A DNA stretch of 36,571 nucleotides from an uncultured Clostridia bacterium (GCA_947586185.1 CANPXN010000026.1:1-36571), one strand, 5' to 3'; positions 1 to 9,290 are shown, counted from the stretch's first letter. Made by a program: numbers and translations. Notes: a model not told the origin generated them from the sequence alone.

Positions 1-28
1 AGCAGGTACTAATCGGTCGAGGGCTTTT
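1..28 (+). rRNA. 23S rRNA, 3' end only
   Basis: The first bases contain the GGTACTAATCGGTCGAGGGC motif that closes bacterial 23S rRNA. Only the last bases are inside the window and the exact mature end is approximate. No clear hairpin terminator is seen between here and the promoter at 105. Confidence 0.85.
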
Positions 29-104
29 CCTTTTGTTCTCTGTGTTCCTTACTTTTCTTTCAGTTTTAGTTGAAAAAAATTTTTGGAGTTTTTTGAAAAA
101 AAGC

Positions 105-133
105 TTGACATTAACGGGTTTATATGTTATAAT
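105..133 (+). promoter_or_regulatory. Consensus sigma-A promoter for the tRNA-5S cluster
   Basis: TTGACA (105-110), a 17-base spacer, and TATAAT (128-133) match the housekeeping consensus at every position. tRNA-Lys begins 17 bases after the -10 box, so the tRNAs and 5S can be transcribed independently of the upstream rRNA operon. Confidence 0.85.
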
Positions 134-149
134 AAACTACGTTGAATAT

Positions 150-225
150 GCACCATTAGCTCAGTTGGTAGAGCAACTGACTCTTAATCAGTGGGTCCTG
201 GGTTCGAGCCCCCGATGGTGCACCA
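150..225 (+). tRNA. tRNA-Lys (CTT)
   Basis: Cloverleaf of 76 bases: acceptor GCACCAT pairs with ATGGTGC, the anticodon loop CTCTTAA carries CTT, and the T arm GGTTCGAGCC is standard. The 3' CCA is encoded. Confidence 0.95.
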
Positions 226-230
226 ACATT

Positions 231-305
231 GGCCCGTTGGTCAAGCGGTTAAGACTCCGCCCTCTCACGGCGGCATCACCAGTTCGAGTCTGGTACGGGT
301 CACCA
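231..305 (+). tRNA. tRNA-Glu (CTC)
   Basis: Cloverleaf of 75 bases: acceptor GGCCCGT pairs with ACGGGTC, and the anticodon loop CTCTCAC between CCGCC and GGCGG carries CTC. The 3' CCA is encoded. It lies 5 bases after tRNA-Lys. Both tRNAs are the C34 isoacceptors that read the G-ending codon. Confidence 0.95.
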
Positions 306-327
306 TGATAGGATAATTAAATAATAA

Positions 328-443
<116 letters not shown>

Positions 444-452
444 TCATTAATT

Positions 453-487
453 AGCTGATATCTTATTTAAGGTATCAGCTTTGTTTT
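453..487 (+). terminator. Terminator after 5S rRNA
   Basis: AGCTGATATC pairs with GGTATCAGCT (one G.T wobble) around an 8-base loop, followed by a T-rich run. Confidence 0.8.
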
Positions 488-548
488 TATATATTATGCG
501 GGTAGATTTGGGTTCATATAGATAAAAACCAATACAGAGAAAGGATGA

Positions 549-2741
549 ATGCAGTTGGGTAAGCTTCTTAAATACCTAAAGGATTACAAGCTTCAGGTGT
601 TGGCAATTGTGGTTTTGCTCATTATTCAGGCTTTTTTTGACCTTGCGCTGCCGGAGTATACGTCCAAAATAGTGGATGTCGGCATTCAGCAGGGAGGAAT
701 TGAAGATACTCTCCCGGAAGTAATAAGAAAAAGCCAGTATGACAAAATTGCTCTGTTTTTAAGCGATGATGCATTGGAAAAGGAGTATACGGCTGTAAGC
801 GCCGGAGAGGAAAGCTATAGGGATGAATACCCTGAGGTCATGAATCAGGATTTGATGATCAGAAAAAACGAAAGCTATTCTTCGGAGGCTGAAAAGGAAT
901 TTGAGGTCGGTGCAATGATTCTCTTCTCATTGTCCAAAGACAGCGAGAAAATGACAGGTATGAGCGCTGACGAATTTTTTGAAACGGCAGCATCTCTAAA
1001 AGGCACTGATAAGGACATAACTTCTATGGTTTATGAGAAAACCAGTGAGCAGATGTCCCAGATGCCGGAATCCATTGTCAAGCAGTCGGTCATGGCCTTT
1101 ATAAAATCGGAATATGAAGCATGTGGTGTTGATCTCAGCGCTATGCAAAACAGCTATCTTTTTAGGGCAGGCATAAAAATGCTGGGATGCTCCTTGGGAA
1201 TTATGGCTATGAGCATTATTGTGGGATTCTTAGCTTCAATTATAGCGGCTAAAATTGGTAAAACTGTTCGTGAAGGTCTTTTCCGCAAGGTGGTTTCTTT
1301 CTCCGGTAAGGAAATGAATGACTTTTCAACAGCATCCCTTATCACAAGAAGTACAAACGATATTCAGCAGATACAGATGGTAACAGTTATGTTGCTGAGA
1401 ATCGTTCTCTATGCTCCTATTTTAGGTATAGGCGGAATTTTAAAGGTTCTCAATACCGATACCTCCATGGCATGGGTAATTGCCGTAGGCGTTGCTGCCG
1501 TTATGGTACTTGTTGCTGTACTTATGAAAGTGGCTATGCCTAAATTCAAGATAATGCAGACTCTTGTTGATAAGCTTAACCTTGTTGCCAGGGAAATACT
1601 CACAGGACTTCCGGTCATAAGAGCCTTTAGCCGTGAAAAGCACGAGGAGGAACGCTTCGACGTGGCTAACAGAGAGCTTACAAGAACGCATCTCTTTACA
1701 AACCGTGTTATGACCTTTATGATGCCGGTCATGATGCTTATAATGAACGGTATTTCCGTTCTTATTATATGGGTAGGAAGCCACGGCGTTGACACCGGAG
1801 ATATTCAGGTTGGCGATATGATGGCGTTTATAACCTACACAATGATCATAATTATGTCATTCCTTATGATCACAATGATTTCCGTAATGGCTCCGAGAGC
1901 AGCTGTTTCCGCGGACAGGATCAATGAGGTCATGAAAACTGAATCCTCTATTAAGGACGGCAGCGGAAGTCTTCCTGAAAATGTTAAGGGAGAGGTATGC
2001 TTTAATAATGTAAGCTTTACCTATGCCGGAGCTGATGAAAAGGTTCTTGCTGATATAAGCTTTACCGCTAAACCCGGTCAGACTACTGCTATTATAGGCA
2101 GTACCGGTTCGGGCAAGTCCACCCTTGTGAATTTGATTCCCCGTTTTTATGACGTAACCGAAGGCTCTATCACTATTGACGGTATTGATATAAGAACTCT
2201 CAGAGAGCATGACCTGAGGGCGGTTATCGGCTATGTTCCTCAGAAGGCAGTGCTTTTCTCCGGAACTATTGCGTCAAATCTCCGCTTTGGCGATGAAAAT
2301 GCAAGTGATGATACAGTCCGCAAGGCGGCTGAAATTGCTCAGGCATCCGAGTTTGTGGAGAGCAAGCCGCGCAAATTTGAAAGCGAGATCTCTCAGGGAG
2401 GCGGAAATGTTTCCGGCGGTCAGAAGCAAAGACTTTCAATTGCAAGAGCTATTGCTAAAAACCCTAAGATATATGTATTCGACGACAGCTTTTCAGCTCT
2501 TGACTATAAGACTGATGTAAAGCTCCGTGAAGCCCTTAAAAAAGAGGTTCATGACAGCACTGTCATTATCGTTGCTCAGCGCATAAGCACTATACTGAAT
2601 GCAGATCAGATAATCGTTCTTGACGAGGGTAGAATTGCCGGTATAGGAAGTCATAAGGAGCTTATGGCAGACTGTGATATCTACAGACAGATCGCTTATT
2701 CACAGCTTTCTGAAAAGGAATTAAGCGGAGGTGAGCAGTAA
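549..2741 (+). CDS. ABC exporter subunit with degenerate catalytic site (heterodimer half 1)
   Basis: A 730-residue half-transporter fusing a six-helix type IV exporter membrane domain to an ATPase. Walker A GSTGSGKST lies at residues 517-525, the signature VSGGQ at 621-625, and Walker B ends FDDS (D645-D646), so the usual catalytic glutamate is aspartate. The partner encoded next has the reverse pattern: DE at Walker B and a degraded signature VSQGQ. Together they give one canonical and one degenerate ATP site, as known for heterodimeric exporters such as TM287/288 and BmrCD. An insert of about 150 polar, acidic residues (roughly 45-205) follows the first membrane helix and should lie outside the cell. 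Start ATG 549 follows AAAGG. The stop overlaps the next ATG by one base, so translation is coupled. Substrate unknown; drug or lipid export is the family expectation. Confidence 0.93.
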   Translation: MQLGKLLKYLKDYKLQVLAIVVLLIIQAFFDLALPEYTSKIVDVGIQQGGIEDTLPEVIRKSQYDKIALFLSDDALEKEYTAVSAGEESYRDEYPEVMNQDLMIRKNESYSSEAEKEFEVGAMILFSLSKDSEKMTGMSADEFFETAASLKGTDKDITSMVYEKTSEQMSQMPESIVKQSVMAFIKSEYEACGVDLSAMQNSYLFRAGIKMLGCSLGIMAMSIIVGFLASIIAAKIGKTVREGLFRKVVSFSGKEMNDFSTASLITRSTNDIQQIQMVTVMLLRIVLYAPILGIGGILKVLNTDTSMAWVIAVGVAAVMVLVAVLMKVAMPKFKIMQTLVDKLNLVAREILTGLPVIRAFSREKHEEERFDVANRELTRTHLFTNRVMTFMMPVMMLIMNGISVLIIWVGSHGVDTGDIQVGDMMAFITYTMIIIMSFLMITMISVMAPRAAVSADRINEVMKTESSIKDGSGSLPENVKGEVCFNNVSFTYAGADEKVLADISFTAKPGQTTAIIGSTGSGKSTLVNLIPRFYDVTEGSITIDGIDIRTLREHDLRAVIGYVPQKAVLFSGTIASNLRFGDENASDDTVRKAAEIAQASEFVESKPRKFESEISQGGGNVSGGQKQRLSIARAIAKNPKIYVFDDSFSALDYKTDVKLREALKKEVHDSTVIIVAQRISTILNADQIIVLDEGRIAGIGSHKELMADCDIYRQIAYSQLSEKELSGGEQ

Positions 2742-4573
2742 TGGCTGAGAGAAAACCAATGCGACACGGTCCTATGGGCGGAGGTATGGCAGGCGGCGAA
2801 AAGGCAAAGGATTTTAAGGGAACTTTAAAAAAGCTTATAAGCTATATCGGTCAGTATAAAATCGGTGTTGTAGCCGTTATAATATTTGCAATAGCAAGTA
2901 CTGCTTTTAACATTCTCGGCCCTGATAAGCTGGGTGACGCTACGACCGAGCTTTTCAGCGGTCTTATGGCTAAAATAAGCGGTACAGGTGATATTGACTT
3001 TAAGGCTATAGGAAGAATACTTCTTATTGTTCTGGGGCTTTATGTTATCAGTGCAGGATTTTCAGCGCTCCAGGGCTGGCTTATGACGGGTATTTCACAG
3101 AAGATATGCTATAAGCTGAGAAAGGCGCTGTCCGAAAAAATAAATCGTATGCCAATGAATTATTTTGAGTCAAGAACTCACGGCGAGGTTCTTTCCCGTA
3201 TTACAAACGATGTTGATACCCTTGGAATGAGCCTTAATCAGAGTATTACTCAGATAATAACCTCAGTATCCACGCTTATAGGCGTGTTTATAATGATGCT
3301 GACTATAAGCCCGAGTATGACTATTATTGCAGTGCTTACGCTTCCTGTGTCAGGACTGCTTGTAATGCTTGTTGTTGGAAAATCCCAGAAGCACTTCAAG
3401 AACCAGCAGAAATACTTAGGTGAAATAAATGGTCAGGTAGAAGAGGTCTATGGCGGGCAAATGGTTGTAAAAGCATTTAACCGTGAGGAAAAATGTATTG
3501 AGGAATTTGAGAAAACAAACGAAATTTTATATGAGTCCGCATGGAAATCACAGTTCCTGTCAGGTCTTATGCAGCCGGTAATGCAGTTCGTGGGCAATTT
3601 AGGTTATGTTGCAGTTGCGATTTTTGGAGGATATCTTGTTTTAAATGGAAAGATACAGGTGGGTAATATCCAGTCCTTCTTCCAGTATGTAAAACAGTTT
3701 ACTCAGCCTATAACGCAGATAGCTCAGGCGTCAAACATGCTCCAGTCAACGGCAGCCGCTGCTGAGAGAGTTTTTGAATTTCTTGACGAAGACGAAGAAG
3801 ACCAGACTGTTGAAAATCCGTCCTCAGTTGATAATATAACCGGACAGATAAGCTTTAACCATGTAAGGTTCGGCTACAATCCGGATAAGATAATAATAGG
3901 CGATTTCAGCGTAGATGTTAAGCCGGGTCAGAAAATTGCTATAGTAGGTCCTACCGGTGCAGGCAAAACTACTATGGTAAAGCTGCTGATGCGTTTTTAT
4001 GACGTAAACAGCGGAAGCATTACCCTTGATGGCAGGGATGTAAAAAGCTTTAACAGAAGCGAGCTTAGAGAGGCGTTCGGCATGGTTTTGCAGGACACAT
4101 GGCTCTTTAAAGGCAGTATCATGGAGAATATACGCTATGGACGCCTTGACGCTACTGACGAAGAGGTAATAAGCGCTGCAAAGGCGGCTCATGTTCATCA
4201 GTTTATACAGACTCTGCCGGGAGGCTATAACATGGAGCTTAACGAGGATGCTACAAACGTTTCACAGGGTCAGAAGCAGCTGCTGACAATTGCAAGGGCG
4301 ATACTTGCGGATAATAAAATAATGATACTTGACGAGGCTACAAGCTCTGTTGATACAAGAACAGAGGTAATGATACAAAAAGCTATGGATAACCTTATGG
4401 AGGGCAGAACAAGCTTTATAATCGCTCACAGACTTTCAACTATAAAAAATGCTGATATAATACTTGTTATGAAGGACGGAGATGTTATTGAACAGGGAAG
4501 CCATGACCAGCTTATGGCTGCCGGCGGATTCTATGCAGATCTCTACAACTCGCAGTTCACTCAGGCATCCTGA
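2741..4573 (+). CDS. ABC exporter subunit with canonical Walker B (heterodimer half 2)
   Basis: A 610-residue membrane-plus-ATPase exporter half. After a Gly/Met-rich cytoplasmic lead (residues 1-30) come six predicted membrane helices and an ATPase with Walker A GPTGAGKTT (403-411), signature VSQGQ (507-511, second Gly of LSGGQ lost) and Walker B ILDE (D531, E532). The degraded signature pairs with the partner's degenerate Walker B, and this subunit's intact glutamate pairs with the partner's intact signature. It starts at the A of the partner's TAA stop. No terminator is obvious after it, so the kinase-like gene 69 bases on may be co-transcribed. Confidence 0.93.
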   Translation: MAERKPMRHGPMGGGMAGGEKAKDFKGTLKKLISYIGQYKIGVVAVIIFAIASTAFNILGPDKLGDATTELFSGLMAKISGTGDIDFKAIGRILLIVLGLYVISAGFSALQGWLMTGISQKICYKLRKALSEKINRMPMNYFESRTHGEVLSRITNDVDTLGMSLNQSITQIITSVSTLIGVFIMMLTISPSMTIIAVLTLPVSGLLVMLVVGKSQKHFKNQQKYLGEINGQVEEVYGGQMVVKAFNREEKCIEEFEKTNEILYESAWKSQFLSGLMQPVMQFVGNLGYVAVAIFGGYLVLNGKIQVGNIQSFFQYVKQFTQPITQIAQASNMLQSTAAAAERVFEFLDEDEEDQTVENPSSVDNITGQISFNHVRFGYNPDKIIIGDFSVDVKPGQKIAIVGPTGAGKTTMVKLLMRFYDVNSGSITLDGRDVKSFNRSELREAFGMVLQDTWLFKGSIMENIRYGRLDATDEEVISAAKAAHVHQFIQTLPGGYNMELNEDATNVSQGQKQLLTIARAILADNKIMILDEATSSVDTRTEVMIQKAMDNLMEGRTSFIIAHRLSTIKNADIILVMKDGDVIEQGSHDQLMAAGGFYADLYNSQFTQAS

Positions 4574-4642
4574 GGGGGCAAAACTTATTTAACGTCAATA
4601 ATTTGCATTTCAATAAAAGTTATAAAAAGGAGGAACTAAATC

Positions 4643-5248
4643 ATGGAAAAAGTAATCACAATCGAACGTCAGTATGCAAGCGGAGGTCTTCAGATTGGAC
4701 AGATCGTTGCCCGTAAGCTGGGGATACCGTGCTACAACAGGGAGATACTTGTTGAGGCTGCTGAAAAAAGCCAGATCTCACCGGAATATCTTGAAAGCGT
4801 TGAGGAAAATGTAACCAGAAGCCTCTTGTTCAGGCTTTCCCTTGCGGCAAGACCTGTCAATACTGTTGACAGCGCAATAGCAATGTCCGACAAGCTTTAT
4901 TTCGAGGAGAGCAAGATCATCCGCCGTATGGCTGAAAGCGGAAGCTGCGTTATAATCGGAAGATGCGGAAACTATATTCTTCGTGATATGGTGAATTGTC
5001 TTAACGTGTTTATATGTGCGTCCGATGAAGACAGAGTGAAAAGAGCTGTTGAGGAATACGGCGTTGATGCAAAGGCTGCGGATTATATCATCAAGAAAAA
5101 CGATAAGAGAAGAGCGGCATTTTATGATGAAAATACTTCATGGAAGTGGGGCATGAAGGAGAATTACCACATGTGCCTTAACAGCTCGGTTCTTGGAATC
5201 GAAAGCTGTGCTGATATGATTATTGACGGATTAAAGTATGTGAAGTGA
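4643..5248 (+). CDS. Cytidylate kinase-like family protein
   Basis: A 201-residue protein of the Cytidylate_kin2-like family. The N-terminal nucleotide-binding segment reads ITIERQYASGGLQIGQIVA, where the family normally has GSGGREIG, followed by a YNREIL segment where relatives have YD(K/R)ELI. An IIGRCGNYIL segment in the middle matches the IVGRCADYIL block of the family. Family members are P-loop kinases of uncertain substrate, often encoded beside transporters. Strong AAGGAGG site ahead of ATG 4643. It ends before a rho-independent terminator. Confidence 0.8.
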   Translation: MEKVITIERQYASGGLQIGQIVARKLGIPCYNREILVEAAEKSQISPEYLESVEENVTRSLLFRLSLAARPVNTVDSAIAMSDKLYFEESKIIRRMAESGSCVIIGRCGNYILRDMVNCLNVFICASDEDRVKRAVEEYGVDAKAADYIIKKNDKRRAAFYDENTSWKWGMKENYHMCLNSSVLGIESCADMIIDGLKYVK

Positions 5249-5255
5249 TATTTTT

Positions 5256-5295
5256 AAGGAGCTGTTGTGCGTTTTGCAGGGCAGCTCCTTTTTTT
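5256..5295 (+). terminator. Terminator after kinase-like gene
   Basis: AAGGAGCTG (5256-5264) pairs with CAGCTCCTT (5282-5290), followed by a run of T. Confidence 0.85.
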
Positions 5296-5314
5296 AATGA
5301 TTCACAGTAAAAAC

Positions 5315-5345
5315 AAAACGGTCGGGATTTCTCCCCACCGTTTTT
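5315..5345 (-). terminator. Terminator of the GH74-dockerin gene
   Basis: AAACGGT/ACCGTTT plus an inner GGGA/TCCC stem. Read on the minus strand it is followed by TTTTGTTTTT. The plus strand also has a T run, so it may act both ways. Confidence 0.75.
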
Positions 5346-5362
5346 ATATTAAATATAGAATT

Positions 5363-8053
5363 TTATTCCTGAGGTCCAAAATCATTAGCTGTAATCTGAC
5401 CTGAAACATATTTTAAAAGCAGAATAGAATCCGATAAACCAAGCGTACCATCAGTAAAAACATCTGCATTTGCCATTGCCTGCGCGCTTAGCGGATAAGC
5501 GTCGCCATCAGCAAAATATTTACAAAGCGCTACTAAGTCCTGAATATCAACATCTCCGCTTAAATTAACATCGCCATATAATGTAACCTCAACAATATCC
5601 GATCCTGTTGGAAGTTTTTCTGTAGAAGATGAACTTGATTCGGCTGTGCTTTCTGAAGGATTTGTTTCTTTCGTTGGATCAGGCTTATCAGGATTGTCGG
5701 AAAGACGTCCGTAAACGATACCGCAGCCGACTGTTGACATATAAACCATACCAAATTCGTTCAGATCGCCAACGAGGAAGTTGCCGTTTCCTGGGCCGCC
5801 GTAAACTTTATCCTTGTTGATAAGAGCCCATGTCTGACCTGCGTCCTGTGAACGGTAGATACCCTCAGGGTCTGATTCCTGCGGTCTGCCGAACATATAA
5901 AGGGTATTTACATCCCCCTCTTTTTCCGGAGCGCCGTAGCTGATAGTTTTGCAGTAGTAAACATTTTCAAGCTTTGTTGTTGTTTTTCCGAAGTCGGTTG
6001 AAATATATGCACCGTTATAGCCTGCGCCAAGAACGAACTGACCCTCTCCAAGGTAGCCTATCTTGTTTGCAACATCGCATGCGTCATATTTGCATACAGT
6101 CTGGCATGTGAATGTTGCGCCGTAGTCGTTACTTACCATAAGGGCATAGTTAGCGTCTTCCAGTGTAGGTTCCGTCTTTGTTGTATCGCTTGCCCAATAA
6201 TCGTTATACTGTGCAGTGTAAACGTAAACAATGTTTGGCTTATCAGGTTCAACGAAAACGCCCGGAACCTTGCTTCCTTTAAGACCTGAGCAATTTGACC
6301 ATGATCCGCCAAAGTCGTCGCTGTACTGAACCTTTCCGCCGCTGGTTGCGTGGAATATTCTGTATGTGCCGTCTTCAAGCTTTGTGATAGCAGCTCTGCC
6401 GCCAGTACCGCCGGCATCTGCCATAGCAGTCCATGTATCTCCGCCGTCAGTCGTGTAATATCCCTTGCCCTCGTTCTCTGCAAATCTCACCAGAACCTTC
6501 GGATTCTGAGGGCAGTATCCGATAGCGCCTGTTGAACCCATGTTAGGGTAGTGCTGAAGGCCGATAGTGTTAACGTCTGTATGCTTATAGCCGTCATAGT
6601 CACCGATCGCCGAATAAGCTGGTCCTCCCGGAACGCTTACCATATCAAGAGCAACGACCTCCTCGATGCCGGCAGGGTCGAAATAGAACTGAATGCCTTT
6701 TTCTGCCCAAACATTGTCGCAGGCAAATACACCGTTACCGGATGTCAGGAGAATCTTGTCAGGGTTTCTCGGATCAAGAAGAATACCGCTTCCCCAGTGG
6801 ACTGCCTTGCCGTATATCCATTTATAGCCGTTAGTGTCAATAGGCTCTGATACGAAATAGTGGTTATCGGTATATTGTCCCTTCTGCTGACCCGGAGTGA
6901 TATCGTCCCAGGTTTCGCCGCCGTCGGTAGACCTGTAAAAATGGTCGCCCCAGGCAATGCTGCCATCGGTCCATTCCTTTTCATACCACTGGTCGGACCA
7001 GACGCCGCAGGTTCTTGTAAGGAGGTTATTCGGGTTTGACTTGTCAACTGTGATCATACCGAATGCATTTCCAGCCGGTGAAATATCCGTTACCTTGCCG
7101 CTTTCGATATTGTATTTGTATGCGCCGCCGGCAGCGCCTGAAAAAGCAAGACCTGCAATGTAGGTAACAAAGATGTTGCCGTTATAGTCGCTGCTGATAG
7201 TTACAGGATAATTATCTGTAGGGAGATCAGCGCTCAACTCGGTGAACACGTCCTTGTCAACGTCTGCTACATGGATATTAGTCTGTCCCTTTACAGAGGT
7301 TCCTACATAGACCTTGCCGCCCTCGATGTGGATAGTAGCAACGCCGTTCTGAAGGTTATAGGACTGCTCTCCGTCCGCTGTAACAGCCTTTACCATGTGA
7401 TCAGTCCAGAAAGGCCATTTGATTGTGTAAGGATACTCAACAGCGTCGCTGTAGCCCTTAACAGGATTCCATGTCTTACCGCCGTCAGTTGACTTGATAA
7501 GGCATGAATCACCGCTTGTTACGTCGCCGCCGGCATAGATAGTGTTAGGATCTTCCGGGTCAATAGCGATAGGCTCGCTGCACTCACGTCCGTCACCGTT
7601 TGCATGACACTGGATCATATCGGTAACGTCTGTACGGGTAAAGGTCTTACCGCCGTCCGTTGTCTTTAAAATTTCCGTTCTTGCGTCTGAGAAATAAGCG
7701 CAGCCGCAGAGGAAATAAACAGTGTCGTCGTCAGTCGGGTCGATAGCCATACCGCTGACGCTGAGAAGACCTTTGTCAGTTTCATTCAGGAAGCCTAAAA
7801 GCTGTTCCCATCTTTTCGTTTCATAATTGTATTTGTAGGCACCGCCTACGTCCGTTCTGAGGTACATTTCTTTCTGGCCTGTTACTATGCCGGAAACAAA
7901 TCCACCGCCGCCGATCTCGACAGTTCCCCACTCCATTTGGTCGGTCAGGTCGGTAGTTTCCGAAGCGCCTGCGCCTGTGAATGTCACAGCCGACATGGTC
8001 AGAGCCATAACACATGCAGTCAAAGCAGAAAGAATTTTTGACTTTAACTTCAT
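5363..8053 (-). CDS. Secreted GH74-like xyloglucanase with C-terminal dockerin
   Basis: An 896-residue exported protein. A basic lead and hydrophobic stretch ending near GAGASE form a signal peptide. The body carries GH74 hallmarks: IGGGGFVSGIV, then RTDVGGAYKY (D68, position of the family's general base), then AIGDYDGYKHTDV (D485/D487, candidate general acid), plus many BNR-type turns (STDGGKTW, TTDGGDTW) of the twin seven-bladed propellers. A Ser/Thr/Pro-rich linker (about 785-817) joins a type I dockerin with two calcium loops (DVNLSGDVDIQD near 828-839 and DVFTDGTLGLSD near 864-875). The dockerin implies attachment to a cohesin scaffold, so this is likely a cellulosome-type hemicellulase. 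A GTG three codons upstream (8062) is too close to the AAGGAG site; ATG 8053 has good spacing. Exact substrate is not proven. Confidence 0.88.
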   Translation of the reverse strand: MKLKSKILSALTACVMALTMSAVTFTGAGASETTDLTDQMEWGTVEIGGGGFVSGIVTGQKEMYLRTDVGGAYKYNYETKRWEQLLGFLNETDKGLLSVSGMAIDPTDDDTVYFLCGCAYFSDARTEILKTTDGGKTFTRTDVTDMIQCHANGDGRECSEPIAIDPEDPNTIYAGGDVTSGDSCLIKSTDGGKTWNPVKGYSDAVEYPYTIKWPFWTDHMVKAVTADGEQSYNLQNGVATIHIEGGKVYVGTSVKGQTNIHVADVDKDVFTELSADLPTDNYPVTISSDYNGNIFVTYIAGLAFSGAAGGAYKYNIESGKVTDISPAGNAFGMITVDKSNPNNLLTRTCGVWSDQWYEKEWTDGSIAWGDHFYRSTDGGETWDDITPGQQKGQYTDNHYFVSEPIDTNGYKWIYGKAVHWGSGILLDPRNPDKILLTSGNGVFACDNVWAEKGIQFYFDPAGIEEVVALDMVSVPGGPAYSAIGDYDGYKHTDVNTIGLQHYPNMGSTGAIGYCPQNPKVLVRFAENEGKGYYTTDGGDTWTAMADAGGTGGRAAITKLEDGTYRIFHATSGGKVQYSDDFGGSWSNCSGLKGSKVPGVFVEPDKPNIVYVYTAQYNDYWASDTTKTEPTLEDANYALMVSNDYGATFTCQTVCKYDACDVANKIGYLGEGQFVLGAGYNGAYISTDFGKTTTKLENVYYCKTISYGAPEKEGDVNTLYMFGRPQESDPEGIYRSQDAGQTWALINKDKVYGGPGNGNFLVGDLNEFGMVYMSTVGCGIVYGRLSDNPDKPDPTKETNPSESTAESSSSSTEKLPTGSDIVEVTLYGDVNLSGDVDIQDLVALCKYFADGDAYPLSAQAMANADVFTDGTLGLSDSILLLKYVSGQITANDFGPQE

Positions 8054-8149
8054 TTTTAACACTCTCCTTCATAAAATAATTGCAGGTTGCATAAATCAAG
8101 CTTATCAAAGCTTTGCTTCGATTTTAAGCAATCATAATACCCTACAGTA

Positions 8150-8178
8150 ATTATACAACATTCTTTGTTTAAAATCAA
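8150..8178 (-). promoter_or_regulatory. Promoter of the GH74-dockerin gene
   Basis: On the minus strand TTGATT, a 17-base spacer and TATAAT. The -10 box lies about 97 bases before the start codon, leaving an untranslated leader of roughly 90 bases. It is divergent from the VanY promoter. Confidence 0.7.
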
Positions 8179-8200
8179 TAGATTTCAATAGAACTTCATA

Positions 8201-8227
8201 ACAAAATTTGTGAGACAAAATTTGTGA
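8201..8227. promoter_or_regulatory. Tandem near-palindromes over the VanY promoter (candidate operator)
   Basis: Two copies of ACAAAATTTGTGA, each containing the hyphenated palindrome ACAAA-A-TTTGT, lie 14 bases apart at 8201-8213 and 8215-8227. They flank and overlap the -35 region at 8212-8217, which suits a dimeric repressor. No regulator is identified. Confidence 0.45.
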
Positions 8228-8240
8228 ATCATGTTATAAT
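8212..8240 (+). promoter_or_regulatory. Promoter of the Big2/VanY gene
   Basis: GAGACA (4 of 6), a 17-base spacer and a perfect TATAAT at 8235-8240, about 50 bases before the start codon. Confidence 0.6.
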
Positions 8241-8291
8241 ATTAATAGGAAATACAGAAAACGCAGGATTCTGACGAAGGGAGACATACTT

Positions 8292-9290
8292 ATGTCAGAC
8301 AGAAAGAAAATGAACAAATATAAGTGCAGACAGCTTGGACTGCTTATAATATGCCTAATACTGATCATAGCCGTAATGATATTCGGCATATGTCATGTAT
8401 TGAAAGGCAGGAAAAAGATAGACGATACCCCGAGATCATCTATATCCTCCAATGGCAGCGCATCTGAAAGCGGGGAGCCTGTGGGAGGCGAGCCCGAGGG
8501 TGGAGTCAGAATAACTCCCGATCCGTCGGAGCTTAATCTGAAAGTCGGCGAGTCTGAAACGATAACTCTTACTTTCTCTCCTGAGGACGTGGACAAGACC
8601 GTTTCATGGGAAAGCTCTGACAGCAGTGTCGCAACTGTAAACAGCGACGGAACGGTAACTGCTGTCGGAGAGGGAAAGTGTACCATTAATGTCAACTATG
8701 GGGCTTATAACGGGGCGTTGGCTGAGATACCGGTAACAGTCGAAGACGGCGAGAAGAAGATCGAGGAAAGGGACGGAATAACATATATTGACGGTATCCT
8801 TGTTGTAAATAAAAGCTATTCGCTGCCCCAAGACTATGCTCCCGGACTTGACCCGGAGGCTGAAGCGGCGTTTAAACGTATGGCTGCGGACGCAGCAGAC
8901 GAAGGACTTAATATATGGATAGCCTCCGGCTACCGCTCATATGAATATCAAAACAAGATATATAACAACTACAGCAGCATGTACGGCAGCGAAACGGCTG
9001 ATACATTTTCCGCACGTCCGGGACATTCCGAGCATCAGACCGGACTTGCAATAGACATGAACTCCATAGATGATTCATTTGCCGATACTCCGGAGTCCGA
9101 CTGGGTAAAGGAGAACTGTTATAAATACGGCTTCATTATCCGTTATCCAAAGGGCAAGGAGGATATTACCGGATATAAGTACGAGCCTTGGCATGTCCGC
9201 TATCTTGGGGAGGAAGCCGCTGAAAAGGTATATAACAGCGGACTAACCTTGGAGGAATATCTGGGAATAGATTCAAAGTACAGCGAATAA
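8292..9290 (+). CDS. Membrane-anchored VanY-type D-Ala-D-Ala carboxypeptidase with Big2 domain
   Basis: A 332-residue protein. A membrane helix (about 15-35) with a short positive N-terminus puts the rest outside the cell. After a Gly/Ser/Pro linker comes a bacterial Ig-like Big2 domain (about 74-150, with VSWESSDSSVATVNSDGTVT), then an M15B peptidase domain (about 176-325). The zinc site SEHQTGLAID (H248, D255) and EPWH (H301) is complete. Expected role: removing terminal D-Ala from peptidoglycan stem peptides in cell-wall remodelling. No van resistance genes lie nearby, so vancomycin resistance is not implied. GAAGGGAG precedes ATG 8292. Monocistronic by position. Confidence 0.9.
   Translation: MSDRKKMNKYKCRQLGLLIICLILIIAVMIFGICHVLKGRKKIDDTPRSSISSNGSASESGEPVGGEPEGGVRITPDPSELNLKVGESETITLTFSPEDVDKTVSWESSDSSVATVNSDGTVTAVGEGKCTINVNYGAYNGALAEIPVTVEDGEKKIEERDGITYIDGILVVNKSYSLPQDYAPGLDPEAEAAFKRMAADAADEGLNIWIASGYRSYEYQNKIYNNYSSMYGSETADTFSARPGHSEHQTGLAIDMNSIDDSFADTPESDWVKENCYKYGFIIRYPKGKEDITGYKYEPWHVRYLGEEAAEKVYNSGLTLEEYLGIDSKYSE

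Noticed and set aside
8292-9290. Vancomycin-resistance gene
   Set aside because: The VanY-like enzyme has no vanHAX or vanRS partners; it is probably a housekeeping carboxypeptidase.
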